Shown: positions 7,607 through 17,138, numbered from the stretch's first letter. The stretch is DNA of 64,000 nt from Clostridiales bacterium (GCA_004557125.1 SFET01000012.1:1-64000); one strand, 5' to 3'. Numbers and translations are program-made. The notes: generated by a model not told the origin, from the letters alone.

Positions 7607-8359
7607 TCAGCAGCCGATGTGGTTGATCATGTTCGCAAGGTACCCTGCGCCGAAGCCGTTGTCGATGTTCACCACGCTGCACCCGCTGGAGCAGGAGTTC
7701 AGCATGGACAGAAGAGCCGCCAGGCCGTGGAAGGATGCGCCGTAGCCCACGCTGGTGGGCACCGCGATCACCGGGCAGTCCACCAGGCCGCCCACCACGC
7801 TGGCCAGCGCGCCCTCCATGCCCGCGACCGCCACCACGCACCTCGCATCCATCAATTCATCCATGTTGGAAAGCAGGCGGTGAATGCCCGCCACGCCCAC
7901 GTCGTACAGCCGCACCACGCGGCTGCCCAGGGCCTCTGCCGTGACCGCCGCCTCCTCCGCCACGGGGATGTCGCTGGTTCCGCCGGTGCAGACCACCACG
8001 TAGCGCGCGCCGTCGGGCTCGGGAATCCCGCCGACGATGCCGATGCGGCAGATCTCCCGGTAGTCCATGGGATGCGTGCACATCACCTCCGCCGCCTTCT
8101 CCGCGCTCAGCCGGGTGATCAGCACGGTTTTCTGGCCCGCGGCCTCCATGCTGTCCAGGATGCCGCAGATCTGTTCCGCCGTCTTGCCCTCGCCGTAGAT
8201 CACCTCCGCCGCGCCCTTGCGCAGCGCGCGGTGGTGGTCCACCTTGGCGTAGCCGATGTCGGTGAAGGGCTGGGTCTTGAGCGCATGCAGCGCCTGCTCA
8301 GGCGCGATCTCGCCCGCCTGTACCTTCCGCAAAAGCTCCAGGGTCTCCCGCTGTTCCAT
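7607..8359 (-). CDS. larB: Nickel pincer cofactor biosynthesis protein LarB
   Basis: LarB carboxylates and hydrolyses nicotinic acid adenine dinucleotide to start the nickel-pincer nucleotide cofactor, first known from lactate racemase. The 250-residue product has the PurE-like C-terminal domain: IGIVGGIPEPDG near residue 126, VVCTGGTSDIPVAEEAAVTA near 142, and the end VPTSVGYGASFHGLAALLSMLNSC, all typical. The N-terminal part carries DIGYAKVDHHRALRKGAAEV. ATG 8359 follows GGGAGGAG at good spacing, and a promoter lies at 8416-8444. larC, larE and a larA-type racemase are not in this window, so the partners must be elsewhere. Confidence 0.92.
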   Translation of the reverse strand: MEQRETLELLRKVQAGEIAPEQALHALKTQPFTDIGYAKVDHHRALRKGAAEVIYGEGKTAEQICGILDSMEAAGQKTVLITRLSAEKAAEVMCTHPMDYREICRIGIVGGIPEPDGARYVVVCTGGTSDIPVAEEAAVTAEALGSRVVRLYDVGVAGIHRLLSNMDELMDARCVVAVAGMEGALASVVGGLVDCPVIAVPTSVGYGASFHGLAALLSMLNSCSSGCSVVNIDNGFGAGYLANMINHIGC

Positions 8360-8415
8360 GTTGCTCCTCCCTGCGACGCCGCTGCGCCGCCACCACAGAT
8401 ATATATTCCGCTAAT

Positions 8416-8444
8416 GTTATACCACAAGTCCCGGCAAAATGCAA
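8416..8444 (-). promoter_or_regulatory. Promoter of larB
   Basis: Minus-strand -35 TTGCAT at 8444-8439, 17-bp spacer, -10 TATAAC at 8421-8416, about 55 bp upstream of the larB start. Confidence 0.6.
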
Positions 8445-8479
8445 TTCCGCGCCAAAGGGCTGGTATTTTTTTTAATATG

Positions 8480-8488
8480 TGTTATAAT
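8480..8488 (+). promoter_or_regulatory. Extended -10 promoter of secreted protein gene
   Basis: TGTTATAAT at 8480-8488 is an extended -10 box; no good -35 is visible, which extended -10 promoters tolerate. The gene starts 32 bp downstream. Confidence 0.45.
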
Positions 8489-8519
8489 ATACAAAAAAAT
8501 GCAAGCGGAGGAGACATAA

Positions 8520-9974
8520 ATGCGACGATTTTTGATTTTCGTGCTGGCTGCCCTGCTCCTGCTGTCCTCCCTGGCGATCGCAGAGCCGGCCAACGGCGGC
8601 ACAGACCCGCTTCCCCCCGTCACGATCCCCGGCGTCGAGGGCAATGCGGCGCTCCCCACAGAGACGCAAATGCCGGAGGTGGTACCCGCCGTCCAGTTCA
8701 CCGACTCTGAGCCCACCGAAGCGCCCCTGCCCACCGGTACGCCGCAGCCCGCACTGTCCGTGCCGGATCCCGACGATGCATCGCTGCCGGTCGGGCCGCT
8801 GCTGGACGGCATCCTGGAGATCCTCGAGGCGCGGGACTACACGCTGACCTACGAGGACGTGCGCTCCGGCACCAGCGACGTGCTGATCCTGCACCGTCTG
8901 GACGACCGGCAGCTGGAAATCACCCTCCTACCGGCCTATGGCAATCTGATGCGCATCGTGGCCGACGCCGAGGGCTGCACCGTGTACAGCGGCGATGTCG
9001 CGGAATACAGCTACGGAGAATTGCTGGAGGCGCTGTTCTCCTCCACCGGTCTGAACGCCGCCGTCAACGGCGCGCTCCAGTCCGACCTGTCCTTCCTCGA
9101 TTCCTTGGTCGAAGCCGACGACTTCCTCCGGCAGGCCCTGATGATCGCGCTGGAGGAGCTCTCCAATGCCGGACTGGACTTCCGGGCAGTCGAGACCAAC
9201 GAGGGAAGCTATCTGAACCTGTCCCTCTCCCCCAGGCGGCTGATCTATGCGGCGGTGCGCTTCGTGGACCGGATTCTGGAGTACGAGGACGAGATGGATG
9301 CACTGCTGGAGCGCTATGATGCCCCGCTGCGCATGCTGTTCCCCGATCTCTACGAGATCTACAATCCGTCCACCGGCCAATATGTCCAGCGCGTGGCGTA
9401 CAGCTGCGCCGAATTGAAGGAGGCCTGGTGGGCTGCGCGCCAGCAGCTGCTGTCCCAGCAAACCGGCGATGCGGGCGCGGATCTGCAATTCTATCTCTCC
9501 GATTACGGCACCAGCCGCCTGAACCTCAGCCTGCGCAACGTGATCGACGACGCCAGCGCGACGCTGCTGCTGGACTTCGACGAAATGGGCAACGGCAGCG
9601 GCACGCTGAGCCTCAGCTACGAGGACTACGATTATATGAACAGCCGCTACACCAGCAACAGCCTGGTCCTCGATGTTCAATTGAGCATCCTGGATGACGC
9701 GGCAATGCTGCGGGTGCTTCCGCGAACGCCGGTTGAGGGCTTCTCCGGCCTGACGGCAAACCTGGTGGCCGGCTACGACGCATTGATGCTGGATGTGGTG
9801 ACGGATCTGCTGCAGCTGCACTTCTCCGCCGACGAACTGGGCGTCAACGGCAGCCTGAACCTCTCCGACGATCTGATTGCCGATCTGCACCTCTCCGTCG
9901 CGGAGGATTATGTCCACGGCAGTCTGATTCTCAGCGAGGGCCGGTACAGCTACGTGCTGCGCCTGAACGAATAA
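8520..9974 (+). CDS. Secreted protein of unknown function
   Basis: A 484-residue exported protein. The N-terminus MRRFLIFVLAALLLLSSLAIAEP is a clear type I signal peptide, with cleavage expected near SLAIA-EP. Residues ~25-85 are a low-complexity Pro/Thr/Glu linker; the rest is a mixed, Leu/Asp-rich region with repeated amphipathic strands in the last ~170 residues (LNLSLRNVID, LLLDFDEMGNGSGTLSLSYE, GSLNLSDDLIADLHLSV). No cysteine lipobox, transmembrane helix or known catalytic motif was seen. ATG 8520 follows GGAGGAG. I do not recognise a family; a cell-surface or envelope role is inferred from the signal and linker. Confidence 0.7.
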   Translation: MRRFLIFVLAALLLLSSLAIAEPANGGTDPLPPVTIPGVEGNAALPTETQMPEVVPAVQFTDSEPTEAPLPTGTPQPALSVPDPDDASLPVGPLLDGILEILEARDYTLTYEDVRSGTSDVLILHRLDDRQLEITLLPAYGNLMRIVADAEGCTVYSGDVAEYSYGELLEALFSSTGLNAAVNGALQSDLSFLDSLVEADDFLRQALMIALEELSNAGLDFRAVETNEGSYLNLSLSPRRLIYAAVRFVDRILEYEDEMDALLERYDAPLRMLFPDLYEIYNPSTGQYVQRVAYSCAELKEAWWAARQQLLSQQTGDAGADLQFYLSDYGTSRLNLSLRNVIDDASATLLLDFDEMGNGSGTLSLSYEDYDYMNSRYTSNSLVLDVQLSILDDAAMLRVLPRTPVEGFSGLTANLVAGYDALMLDVVTDLLQLHFSADELGVNGSLNLSDDLIADLHLSVAEDYVHGSLILSEGRYSYVLRLNE

Positions 9975-10144
9975 TTTCGCATACAGGAGCAAACACGCCA
10001 GCAAGTGCGCTGGCCGCGCCCGCCGCCCGGCAGGAATCTTCCTCCGGCGGTGGGCATAGAATTTTACATTGACGCATCCCGCCCTATGGGGAAATTTCTC
10101 CGGCGGGCGGCGCGCGCATTTCTCGTCCGAAGGGAGGTGTTTGT

Positions 10145-11561
10145 GTGCTCGATGAAACCTACGCAAAGCTGGCGTCCTCCTCGCAGGTCGCGCCCATCAT
10201 CATCTCCATCGCGCTGATGCTGTTTCTGGGCTTCGCCATGACCCGCATCACCAAGCGGCTGCGCTTGCCCAACGTGACCGCCTACATTGTGACCGGCATC
10301 CTGATCGGCCCCTACTGCCTGGATCTGATCCCCGGGCGGATCATCGACGGCATGGACTTCATCTCCGACATCGCGCTGGCCTTCATCGCCTTCAGCGTGG
10401 GCGAGTTCTTCCGCCTGTCCACGCTGAAGAAGAGCGGCATGGGAGTAATTCTGATCACGCTGCTGGAGGCCTGCATGGCCTCGGTGCTGATCTTCATCGT
10501 GTGCTACTGGGTGCTGGGGGTGAACCTGCCCTTCTCCATCGTGCTGGCGGCGCTGGCCTCGGCCACACTTCGTGGACACGCTCTTGCAGGTGGTGGCGCT
10601 GGACGACGTGGTCAGCCTGGTGGCCTACTCCATCGCCATCTCGGTGGCGATCTCCTCCATGGGCGCAGGCTCCGGGGAATCCCGGAACATGCTGCTGGAG
10701 ATCGGCAAACCCCTAGCCATCAACCTGGGCGTGCTGGGGCTGGGCGGCGTGTTCGGCGTGCTTTTGAAGCTCCTGCTGGGCAAGCGCTCCGCCGACAACC
10801 GGCTGATCGTGTCCATCGCGCTGCTGTTCGCCTTCTGCGGCGTCTGCGCGCTGCTGGACGTGTCGCCGCTGCTGGGCTGCATGTCCATGGGCATGGTGTA
10901 CATCAACATCACCGACGATGCGAACCTCTTCAAGCAGCTCAACTACTTCAGCCCGCCGATTCTGCTCTTGTTCTTCGTGCACTCGGGCCTGGGCTTCCGG
11001 CTGGACGCGCTGACCAGCGCGTCGGGCTCCATCGGCTCGGTGCCGCTGATCACCATCGGCGTGGTGTACTTCCTGGTGCGCATTCTGGGCAAGTACATCG
11101 GCGCATATCTGGGCTGCCTGATCGCAAAAAAGCCCGCGCAGGTGCGGGACTACCTGGGCCTTGCGCTGATCCCCCAGGCGGGCGTGGCCATCGGCCTTGC
11201 GGCGCTGGGTGCGCGCACGCTGGGCGGCGAGACCGGCGAGCATCTGGAGACGATCATCCTGGCCTCCAGCGTGCTCTACGAGCTGGTGGGCCCCGCCTGC
11301 GCGAAGCTCTCGCTCTACCTCTCCGGCTCCTACTCCAATAAGATCGAGGATCTGGCTCCCGTTGCGGAGACCGGCGCAGACGACAAGCCCCGCAGCGAGG
11401 CCGAGATCCTCATCGAGCGCATCCAGCGCATCCAGAAGGAGCTGCCGGTGCACAGCGAGCCGGAGATGAGCGAGGAGGAGGCCGCCTTCACCCAGGCCGC
11501 GCTGGAGCAGAGCGAGTACAACCACAGCATACACCGGCGGCGACTACTGAACCGCCGCTGA
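10145..11561 (+). pseudogene. Cation/proton antiporter (CPA family), broken by an internal deletion
   Basis: A multi-helix Na+/H+ or K+/H+ exchanger-like membrane protein split over two frames. The first frame (GTG 10145, after GGGAGGTG) gives helices 1-5 with GFAMTRITKRLRLPNVTAYI and ends at ALASAT. The second frame resumes at FVDTLLQVVALDDVVSLV near 10566 and runs to 11561 through the remaining helices and a charged cytoplasmic tail. Family members normally have about 16-20 residues between these points (an APAAT-type motif and a linker), so roughly 50 bases plus the frame are missing at about 10564-10569. Everything else is intact, so recent decay or misassembly are both possible. Confidence 0.8.
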
Positions 11562-11588
11562 ATCCATCCATGACAGGAGGGAACACCC

Positions 11589-12299
11589 ATGATGAACCTT
11601 CACGATCCCATCGCCGTGCTGCTGGGCAGCTGGGCCGCCGAAATCAACGTGTGGTCGGCGCTGCTGCGCATCGCCCTCGCCATACTATGCAGCGCCATCA
11701 TCGGCTGCGAGCGCGCCACCAAGCGCCATGCCGCAGGCCTGCGCACCTTCATGCTGGCCTGCCTTGCCAGCGCCATCGCCATGATGGTGGATCAGAGTCT
11801 GGGCGGCGGCATTCCCATCGTCTCCGCCGCAGCGGTGATCGGCGTGGCCATCATCAGCAGCAATTCCATCCTGTACAGCTCCCGCAGCCAGATCAAGGGC
11901 CTGACCACCTCCATGGGCCTGTGGGCCATCGTCGCGCTGGGGCTGGCCATCGGCGCAGGGCTGTATGCGCTGGCGCTGATCGGCTTCGGAGCGCTGCTGT
12001 GCTGCCTGTCGCTGTTCCCGCCCTTCGAGGCCTATCTGAAGGATCGCTCCAACCACTTCGAGGTGCACCTGGAGCTGAAGGACAGGCGGAACCTTCAGGA
12101 CTTCGTGACCACCATCCGCCGTCTGGGCCTGCGCATCGATGACATCGAATCCAACCCGGCGTACCTCAACTCCGGGCTGAGCGTGTACTCCATCTCCGTG
12201 ACCATCGTCAGCCCCGAGCTGAAAAAATACAAGCGCCACGATGAAATCATCGAAGCGCTTCGATCCCTGGATTACGTCTATTTCATTGACGAGCTCTAA
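11589..12299 (+). CDS. MgtC/SapB family membrane protein
   Basis: A 236-residue inner-membrane protein. The N-terminal ~150 residues contain four to five hydrophobic helices and the family motif IIGCERATKRHAAGLRTFML near residue 40, plus GLTTSMGLWAIVALGLAIG near 105. A cytoplasmic ACT-like C-terminal domain follows (EVHLELKDRRNLQDFVTTIR onward). MgtC proteins modulate magnesium homeostasis and ATP synthase in other bacteria; the role here is unknown. ATG 11589 follows AGGAGGG and lies 27 bp after the antiporter stop, suggesting one ion-homeostasis operon. Its 3' end overlaps the convergent PAP2 gene by four bases. Confidence 0.88.
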   Translation: MMNLHDPIAVLLGSWAAEINVWSALLRIALAILCSAIIGCERATKRHAAGLRTFMLACLASAIAMMVDQSLGGGIPIVSAAAVIGVAIISSNSILYSSRSQIKGLTTSMGLWAIVALGLAIGAGLYALALIGFGALLCCLSLFPPFEAYLKDRSNHFEVHLELKDRRNLQDFVTTIRRLGLRIDDIESNPAYLNSGLSVYSISVTIVSPELKKYKRHDEIIEALRSLDYVYFIDEL

Positions 12300-12982
12300 T
12301 GCTGCGGCGCGGCTCCCCTGCGATGCTTTCGCGCGACACAGGGCCTTGCCAAGCGGCTGCCCCTGTTCAGTTCCGGCAGGCGGTACACCGCGAGGTACAC
12401 CAACCAATACAGCGCGATTCCCGCGAGGATGTCCAGCAGCGAGTGCTGCTTGATGAGCACCGTGGAGGCGTTGATCAGCATGCCCAGCACCGCCACGCCC
12501 CACTTCGCGCAGCCCGACGCGCTCCGGCTATCGAAGATCGCGATCACCGCCGCCAGCGTGCCCACCACGTGCATGCTGGGGAACACGTTGGTGTTGGTGT
12601 CCGCCGCGTAGATGGCGCGCAGCATCCAGGCTGAAAGATCATTGCCCGGCACCTCTGCGGGCCGCAGCTCCTGCCCGCTGGGGAAGAGCAGGAAGATCAG
12701 CATGCAGGCGGTCAGCCCCAGCACCACCGACCGCGCGTAGCGCACGAAGGCGCGCCGGTCCTTGAGCAGCAGGTACAGCGTCGTGCCCAGCATCAGCGGA
12801 TACCACAGCACGTAGATCAGCACGAACTGGCGCACGAAAGGAATCCTGTCATCCAGCGTGCACCAGGAAACCCAGTAGTTGTCCACGACCAAATGCTCCA
12901 CCAGCACAAACAGCAGCAGATAGATGGGCAAATACAACAGATACCAGATTCCCCGGCCGAATTTTCGCTTCACTTTGTCCAT
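12296..12982 (-). CDS. PAP2-family membrane phosphatase
   Basis: A 228-residue protein with about six membrane helices and the PAP2 phosphatase motifs: FPSMHVVGTLA near residue 134 (motif 2) and LIKQHSLLDILAG near 179 (motif 3, with His and Asp). Motif 1 is poorly conserved (KDRRAFVRYAR may represent it). Such enzymes act on phosphatidate, undecaprenyl diphosphate or inositol lipids; the substrate here is not evident. The C-terminus is a short basic tail. The start at 12982 lacks a close ribosome site (GGAGAGAGGG is about 15 bases away). Confidence 0.82.
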   Translation of the reverse strand: MDKVKRKFGRGIWYLLYLPIYLLLFVLVEHLVVDNYWVSWCTLDDRIPFVRQFVLIYVLWYPLMLGTTLYLLLKDRRAFVRYARSVVLGLTACMLIFLLFPSGQELRPAEVPGNDLSAWMLRAIYAADTNTNVFPSMHVVGTLAAVIAIFDSRSASGCAKWGVAVLGMLINASTVLIKQHSLLDILAGIALYWLVYLAVYRLPELNRGSRLARPCVARKHRRGAAPQH

Positions 12983-13064
12983 CCGATCTCACTTCCCTCT
13001 CTCCTTTTGCACCATTTTAGCGCCATAATATTAATCGATCATGAACTTGTGCGCCAAATCCCGC

Positions 13065-13093
13065 TTGCGGGTTGGCCGCGCTTCCGCTATAAT
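13065..13093 (+). promoter_or_regulatory. Promoter of FGGY kinase-phosphohexomutase operon
   Basis: -35 TTGCGG at 13065-13070, 17-bp spacer, -10 TATAAT at 13088-13093; the gene starts 25 bp downstream. Confidence 0.65.
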
Positions 13094-13117
13094 ACTATGT
13101 ATAAAGGAGGGGATTCT

Positions 13118-14557
13118 ATGCTTTTCATGGGCATTGACGTCGGCACGCAGGGCGTACGCTGCGTAATTTCGGATGCGCAGGGCAGCATCGCCGCAGCGCA
13201 CTCCGTTCCCTTTAAAACTCTGAACATTTCCGAACATGCGCTGTGGTACGAGCAGTCCCCCGCCGCGTGGGTGACTGCCGCTGAGACCGCCATCCGGGCT
13301 TGCACCGCGCAGATTTCCGACCCGGATTCCATCATTTCCATCTCCATCGACGGAACCAGCGGCACCATCGTGCCCCTGGACGCAGATATGCGGCCCCTGA
13401 CTAACGGCATCATGTACAACGACCCCCGCGCCAAGGCGCAAGCCGCGCGCATTCACGCTGCGATGGGCCATATTGAGAAGAAGCTGGGCTACAAGTTCGG
13501 CGCGTCCTTCTCGCTGCCCCGGGTGTTGTGGATTCATGATGAACTGCCGGAGGTCTACGAAAAGACCCGCATCTTCGCCCATCAGGCAGACTACATCGCG
13601 GGCATGCTCTGCGGCGAATACTGTACCTCCGATTACAGCAACGCCCTCAAGACCGGCTATGACCTGATCGACGGCCGCTGGCCGGAGGAATACGCGTCCG
13701 TACTGGGCCTCGACCTTGCCAAGCTGCCGAGGATCGTCTCTCCGGGCGCACCCATCGCAAACGTGACCGCCGAGGCTGCCGCGAAGCTGGGCCTGTCCAC
13801 CCGCACGCTGGTGGTAGGCGGCTCCACCGACGGCTACGCCTCCGCACTGGCCGCGGGCGCGGTGGCTGCGGGGCGCTGGGCCTCCATCATCGGCACCACC
13901 TTCGTGCTCAAGGGCGTGACCGACCGCCTGGTGATCGATCCCAACGGCTCCAGCTACTCCCACATGCTGCCGGGCGGCGAATGGCTGCTGGGCGGCGCGG
14001 CGAACCTGGGCGGACGGGTGCTCAATCAGGCCCGGGGCGAGAAGAGCTTCGACGAGATGAACGCCGCAAGCGAAACCCTGATCCCCACCGGCGTGCGCTG
14101 CTATCCCCTCACCGGGCGCGGCGAGCGCTTCCCCTTCGTGCTGCCGGACTGCGAGCCCTTCTATCTGGGCGACGTGACCGGAGGCAGGCTCTACCCCGCC
14201 ATCATGGAGGGCGTGGGCTACGCCGAGCGCCTGTCGCTGGATCACATGATCGATCTGGGCTGTCCCGTGGGCGACACGGTCTACACCACCGGCGGCGCGT
14301 GCAGGAGCGCGCTGTGGCTGAAGATCCGCGCGTCCATCCTGAATCGGCGGCTGCTGGTGCCCGAGGTCGTGGACGCGGCGATGGGCTCGGCGCTGCTGGC
14401 CGCATCCGCATCCTTCGGCTCTCTGGGGGCCGCTGCGGGCGCGATGATCCGCTACACCACCAAGGTGGAGCCTGATCCCGAGCTGGCCAGGCGCTACGCC
14501 GAAATCTACGCCCGCTTCCGCGAGGACGTGAAGAAAATCTACGCTGTGGAGGTCTGA
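13118..14557 (+). CDS. FGGY-family carbohydrate kinase
   Basis: A 479-residue ATP-dependent sugar kinase. The ASKHA fold shows in the phosphate-1 loop MGIDVGTQGVRCVISD at the N-terminus, the substrate segment SIDGTSGTIVPLD near residue 81, and the phosphate-2/adenosine parts WASIIGTTFVLKG near 258 and YTTGGACRSALWLKIRASI near 395. It resembles xylulokinase or ribulokinase-like enzymes, but the sugar cannot be named. ATG 13118 follows AAAGGAGGGG. The downstream phosphohexomutase begins at the base after its stop, so they form a two-gene operon. A convergent polyol dehydrogenase and importer lie just beyond, which hints at, but does not prove, a ketose product of that system as substrate. Confidence 0.85.
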   Translation: MLFMGIDVGTQGVRCVISDAQGSIAAAHSVPFKTLNISEHALWYEQSPAAWVTAAETAIRACTAQISDPDSIISISIDGTSGTIVPLDADMRPLTNGIMYNDPRAKAQAARIHAAMGHIEKKLGYKFGASFSLPRVLWIHDELPEVYEKTRIFAHQADYIAGMLCGEYCTSDYSNALKTGYDLIDGRWPEEYASVLGLDLAKLPRIVSPGAPIANVTAEAAAKLGLSTRTLVVGGSTDGYASALAAGAVAAGRWASIIGTTFVLKGVTDRLVIDPNGSSYSHMLPGGEWLLGGAANLGGRVLNQARGEKSFDEMNAASETLIPTGVRCYPLTGRGERFPFVLPDCEPFYLGDVTGGRLYPAIMEGVGYAERLSLDHMIDLGCPVGDTVYTTGGACRSALWLKIRASILNRRLLVPEVVDAAMGSALLAASASFGSLGAAAGAMIRYTTKVEPDPELARRYAEIYARFREDVKKIYAVEV

Positions 14558-15895
14558 ATGAGCATTTACAAAGATTGCGACGTTCGCGGCGTATACGGCC
14601 GCGAAATCACCGCCCCGGAGTGCCGCCTGATCGGCCGGGCGCTGGCTACGATGGCTTCCGGGAAGATTCTGCTGGGCGGCGATCTGCGCCTGTCCACGCC
14701 GGAATTGAAGGCCGCGCTTACGGAGGGCCTGCTGGAGTCCGGCGCGGAGCTTGTGGATCTGGGAACCATCCCCACGCCGGTATTGTACTACGCGCTGAAG
14801 CACAGCGACGCGGTCGCCGGAGCCACCGTCACCGCGTCCCACAACCCGCCGGAGTACAACGGCGTGAAGTTCATGATCGGCAGCGAGCCCGTGACCCGCA
14901 AGGTGATGGACGCGCTGCACCAGATCGTGCTTGACCGGAGCTTTGCGGACGCGAAGGGCACGCTGTCCAACTGGGACGTGACGCGGGACTATCTGGACAG
15001 CCTTGCCCAGCGCTTTGCCGCACCGAAGCCGCTGCACATTCTGGTGGATGCGGGCAACGGTGCGATGAGCCGCGTGGCCCCGGAGGCCTTCCGCCGGGCG
15101 GGCTACCGCGTGACCGAGCTGTTCTGCGAGCCGGACGGCGCCTTCCCGAACCGCTCCCCCAACCCGGCGGATTACAGCTGCCTGGGCAAGACCAGCGATG
15201 CGGTGCGCGCCTGCGGCGCGGATCTGGGCGTGGCCTTCGACGGCGACGGCGACCGCGCGGTGTTCCTGGACGAGACCGGTGCGCCGGTGCAGAACGAAAA
15301 GTCGCTGGTGCTGTTCATCCGCGCGCTGCTGAAGGACAGGCCCACCCCGGTGGTGTACGACCAGAAGTCCTCCTCCGTGATCCGCGAGGCTGTGCTGGAG
15401 ATGGGTGGCACACCGCTGCCCGAGAAGAGTGGCCACGCCTTCATCAAGAAGCGCTTTCTGGACAACGGCGCGGCGATGGCCGGCGAGGTCAGCGGCCACT
15501 TCTTCTTCGGCGAGCTGGGCTACGACGACGGCCTGTACGCGGGGCTCTTCATGGCGGAGCTGGTGGCACAGTCGGGCAAGCGCCTGTCAGAGCTGGTGGC
15601 GGACATCGTGTGCCCGCCGATCACCCCCGATTTGCGCATGGCCTGTCCCTACGCTGAGCAGCAGAGCTGGCTGGATCGCGCGGAGGCACTCGCCCGCAGT
15701 CAGGGCGCGGAGATCAGCCACCTGGACGGCGTGCGCGCGGACTTCGCCGACGGCTGGTTCCTGATGCGCAAGAGCGTGACCGCCGAGCAGATCACGCTGC
15801 GCGCCGAGGCCCGCACCCGGGAGCGTTTGCAGGAGCTGCTCGATCAGGTCGCGGCCGTGCTTCCCGAATCCGCGCGGGATGCGCTGAAGCTGTGA
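14558..15895 (+). CDS. Phosphomannomutase/phosphoglucomutase
   Basis: A 445-residue member of the alpha-D-phosphohexomutase family, interconverting hexose 1- and 6-phosphates. Visible are the catalytic serine loop TASHNPPEYNGVK near residue 94, the metal loop FDGDGDRAV near 229, the sugar loop GEVSGHFFF near 310, and the phosphate-binding end with GWFLMRKSVTAEQ near 400. Length is normal. It starts directly after the TGA of the kinase gene with GGAGG in that gene's end. It could feed glycan precursors or channel a kinase product to glycolysis. Confidence 0.92.
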   Translation: MSIYKDCDVRGVYGREITAPECRLIGRALATMASGKILLGGDLRLSTPELKAALTEGLLESGAELVDLGTIPTPVLYYALKHSDAVAGATVTASHNPPEYNGVKFMIGSEPVTRKVMDALHQIVLDRSFADAKGTLSNWDVTRDYLDSLAQRFAAPKPLHILVDAGNGAMSRVAPEAFRRAGYRVTELFCEPDGAFPNRSPNPADYSCLGKTSDAVRACGADLGVAFDGDGDRAVFLDETGAPVQNEKSLVLFIRALLKDRPTPVVYDQKSSSVIREAVLEMGGTPLPEKSGHAFIKKRFLDNGAAMAGEVSGHFFFGELGYDDGLYAGLFMAELVAQSGKRLSELVADIVCPPITPDLRMACPYAEQQSWLDRAEALARSQGAEISHLDGVRADFADGWFLMRKSVTAEQITLRAEARTRERLQELLDQVAAVLPESARDALKL

Positions 15896-15933
15896 CGCCG
15901 CGCTTTCAACCGCCCCATACGATCAACAATCGA

Positions 15934-15964
15934 GGGCCGGATCCGAAGGGATCCGGCCCTGTTT
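15934..15964 (+). terminator. Terminator after phosphohexomutase
   Basis: GGGCCGGATCC and GGATCCGGCCC form a perfect 11-bp stem with a 4-nt loop, followed by TGTTT. A second imperfect GC-rich dyad at about 15976-16022 lies before the convergent dehydrogenase. Confidence 0.75.
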
Positions 15965-16031
15965 GACGCAATTCCAACCCGGCGCAATGCCCGTGCGGCA
16001 GCTGCCGGCTCCGCGCCCGGTTCCTGCCGCG

Positions 16032-17114
16032 TCAGAACCTGAATGCGACCTTCAAGTCCCCGTACTTGCCGGTGGCACATTCGAAGGCCTTCTCCCAGTC
16101 CCTGAGCTCGAACAGGCTGCTGACCACGCCGTCGGTTCTGAGCTTGCCGTTGGCGATGTTCTCGATCACGAAGGGGAAGCAGTAGGGGCTCAGGTGGCTG
16201 CCCAGCACATCCAGCTCCTTGCGGTCGCCGATGATGGACCAGTCCAGCGTCGTGGGCGCGCCGAACACGCTGAACTCCACGAAGCGGCCCAGCTTGCGGA
16301 TCATCTGCATGCCCTGGGTGACGGAGGAGGGATGTCCCGTGGCCTCGATGTAGATGTCGCAGCCGTAGCCGCCGCTGAGCTTCATGATCTCCTCGACCAC
16401 GTTCACCTTCGAGGGATTCCACACCAGATCCGCGCCGAATTCCTTCGCCTTCGCCAGGCGATCGTCCTTCATGTCCAGCACGATCAGCTTCCTCGGATTG
16501 CGCATGCGGGCGTAGGTGACCATGCCCAGGCCCAGCGTGCCCGCGCCGGAGAGCACCACGACGTCCTCGCTGCCGATCTGCGCGCGGTCCACGCAGTGCT
16601 TCGAGCAGCCGTAGGGCTCGATGCAGAGTGCCTGCCGAAGCGTCAGCTCCTCGGGCACCCTGTGGATCACCGAGTGCTTCGTCGGAATGCGCACGTACTC
16701 GGCCATGCCGCCGCAGTAGTCCTTGAAGAAGCCGTAGATTCTGTGGGGCTGGCACATCCAGTAGTGGCCGTCCTTGCAGAAGCGGCACGCGCCGCAGGGC
16801 GCGATCTGGTCCACCGCGATGCGGTCACCCAACTCGTAGCCCTTCACGTTCCCGCCCACGTACACGATCCGGCCCAGGAACTCGTGCCCCGGAATGAACG
16901 GCGGCTCCACCCAGGAGGGCTGCGAGCCGTCATCCGAACCCCAGAACATGTCCGCGCCGTGCAGGCACTTCAGATCGCCCGCACAGATGCCGCAGCCCTC
17001 GGTCTTAATCAGGATGTCGTCCGCGCCGCACTCCGGCACCGGATAGTTCTCCTCATAGCGATAGTCGGTCTTGCTGTACGCCACCAGCGCCTTCATCGTC
17101 TTCGGAATGCGCAT
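16032..17114 (-). CDS. Zinc-dependent alcohol dehydrogenase, erythritol/L-threitol dehydrogenase-like
   Basis: A 360-residue medium-chain dehydrogenase. It has catalytic zinc ligands in GCGICAGDLKC near residue 42 and GHEFLG near 77, four structural-zinc cysteines in CGACRFCKDGHYWMC near 107-121, and a Rossmann loop GAGTLGLG near 197 with D-type NAD preference (VLDMKDDRLAKAKEFGAD). The CAGDLKC...HGADMFWG pattern is the one I associate with erythritol/L-threitol dehydrogenases (EltD type), which oxidise C4 polyols to L-erythrulose; the exact substrate is inference. AAAGGAGG precedes ATG 17114. It is the last gene of the polyol importer operon upstream, which supports a polyol substrate. Confidence 0.82.
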   Translation of the reverse strand: MRIPKTMKALVAYSKTDYRYEENYPVPECGADDILIKTEGCGICAGDLKCLHGADMFWGSDDGSQPSWVEPPFIPGHEFLGRIVYVGGNVKGYELGDRIAVDQIAPCGACRFCKDGHYWMCQPHRIYGFFKDYCGGMAEYVRIPTKHSVIHRVPEELTLRQALCIEPYGCSKHCVDRAQIGSEDVVVLSGAGTLGLGMVTYARMRNPRKLIVLDMKDDRLAKAKEFGADLVWNPSKVNVVEEIMKLSGGYGCDIYIEATGHPSSVTQGMQMIRKLGRFVEFSVFGAPTTLDWSIIGDRKELDVLGSHLSPYCFPFVIENIANGKLRTDGVVSSLFELRDWEKAFECATGKYGDLKVAFRF

Positions 17115-17138
17115 TTGATCTCTTCCTCCTTTGATTCT

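Noticed and set aside
10070..10092. TTGACG-like promoter before the antiporter
   Set aside because: No -10 box lies at 16-19 bp; the nearest TATGGG is only about nine bases away.
13031..15499. An 822-codon minus-strand frame opposite the kinase and phosphohexomutase
   Set aside because: Low-complexity shadow of two well-supported genes; no ribosome site or domain.
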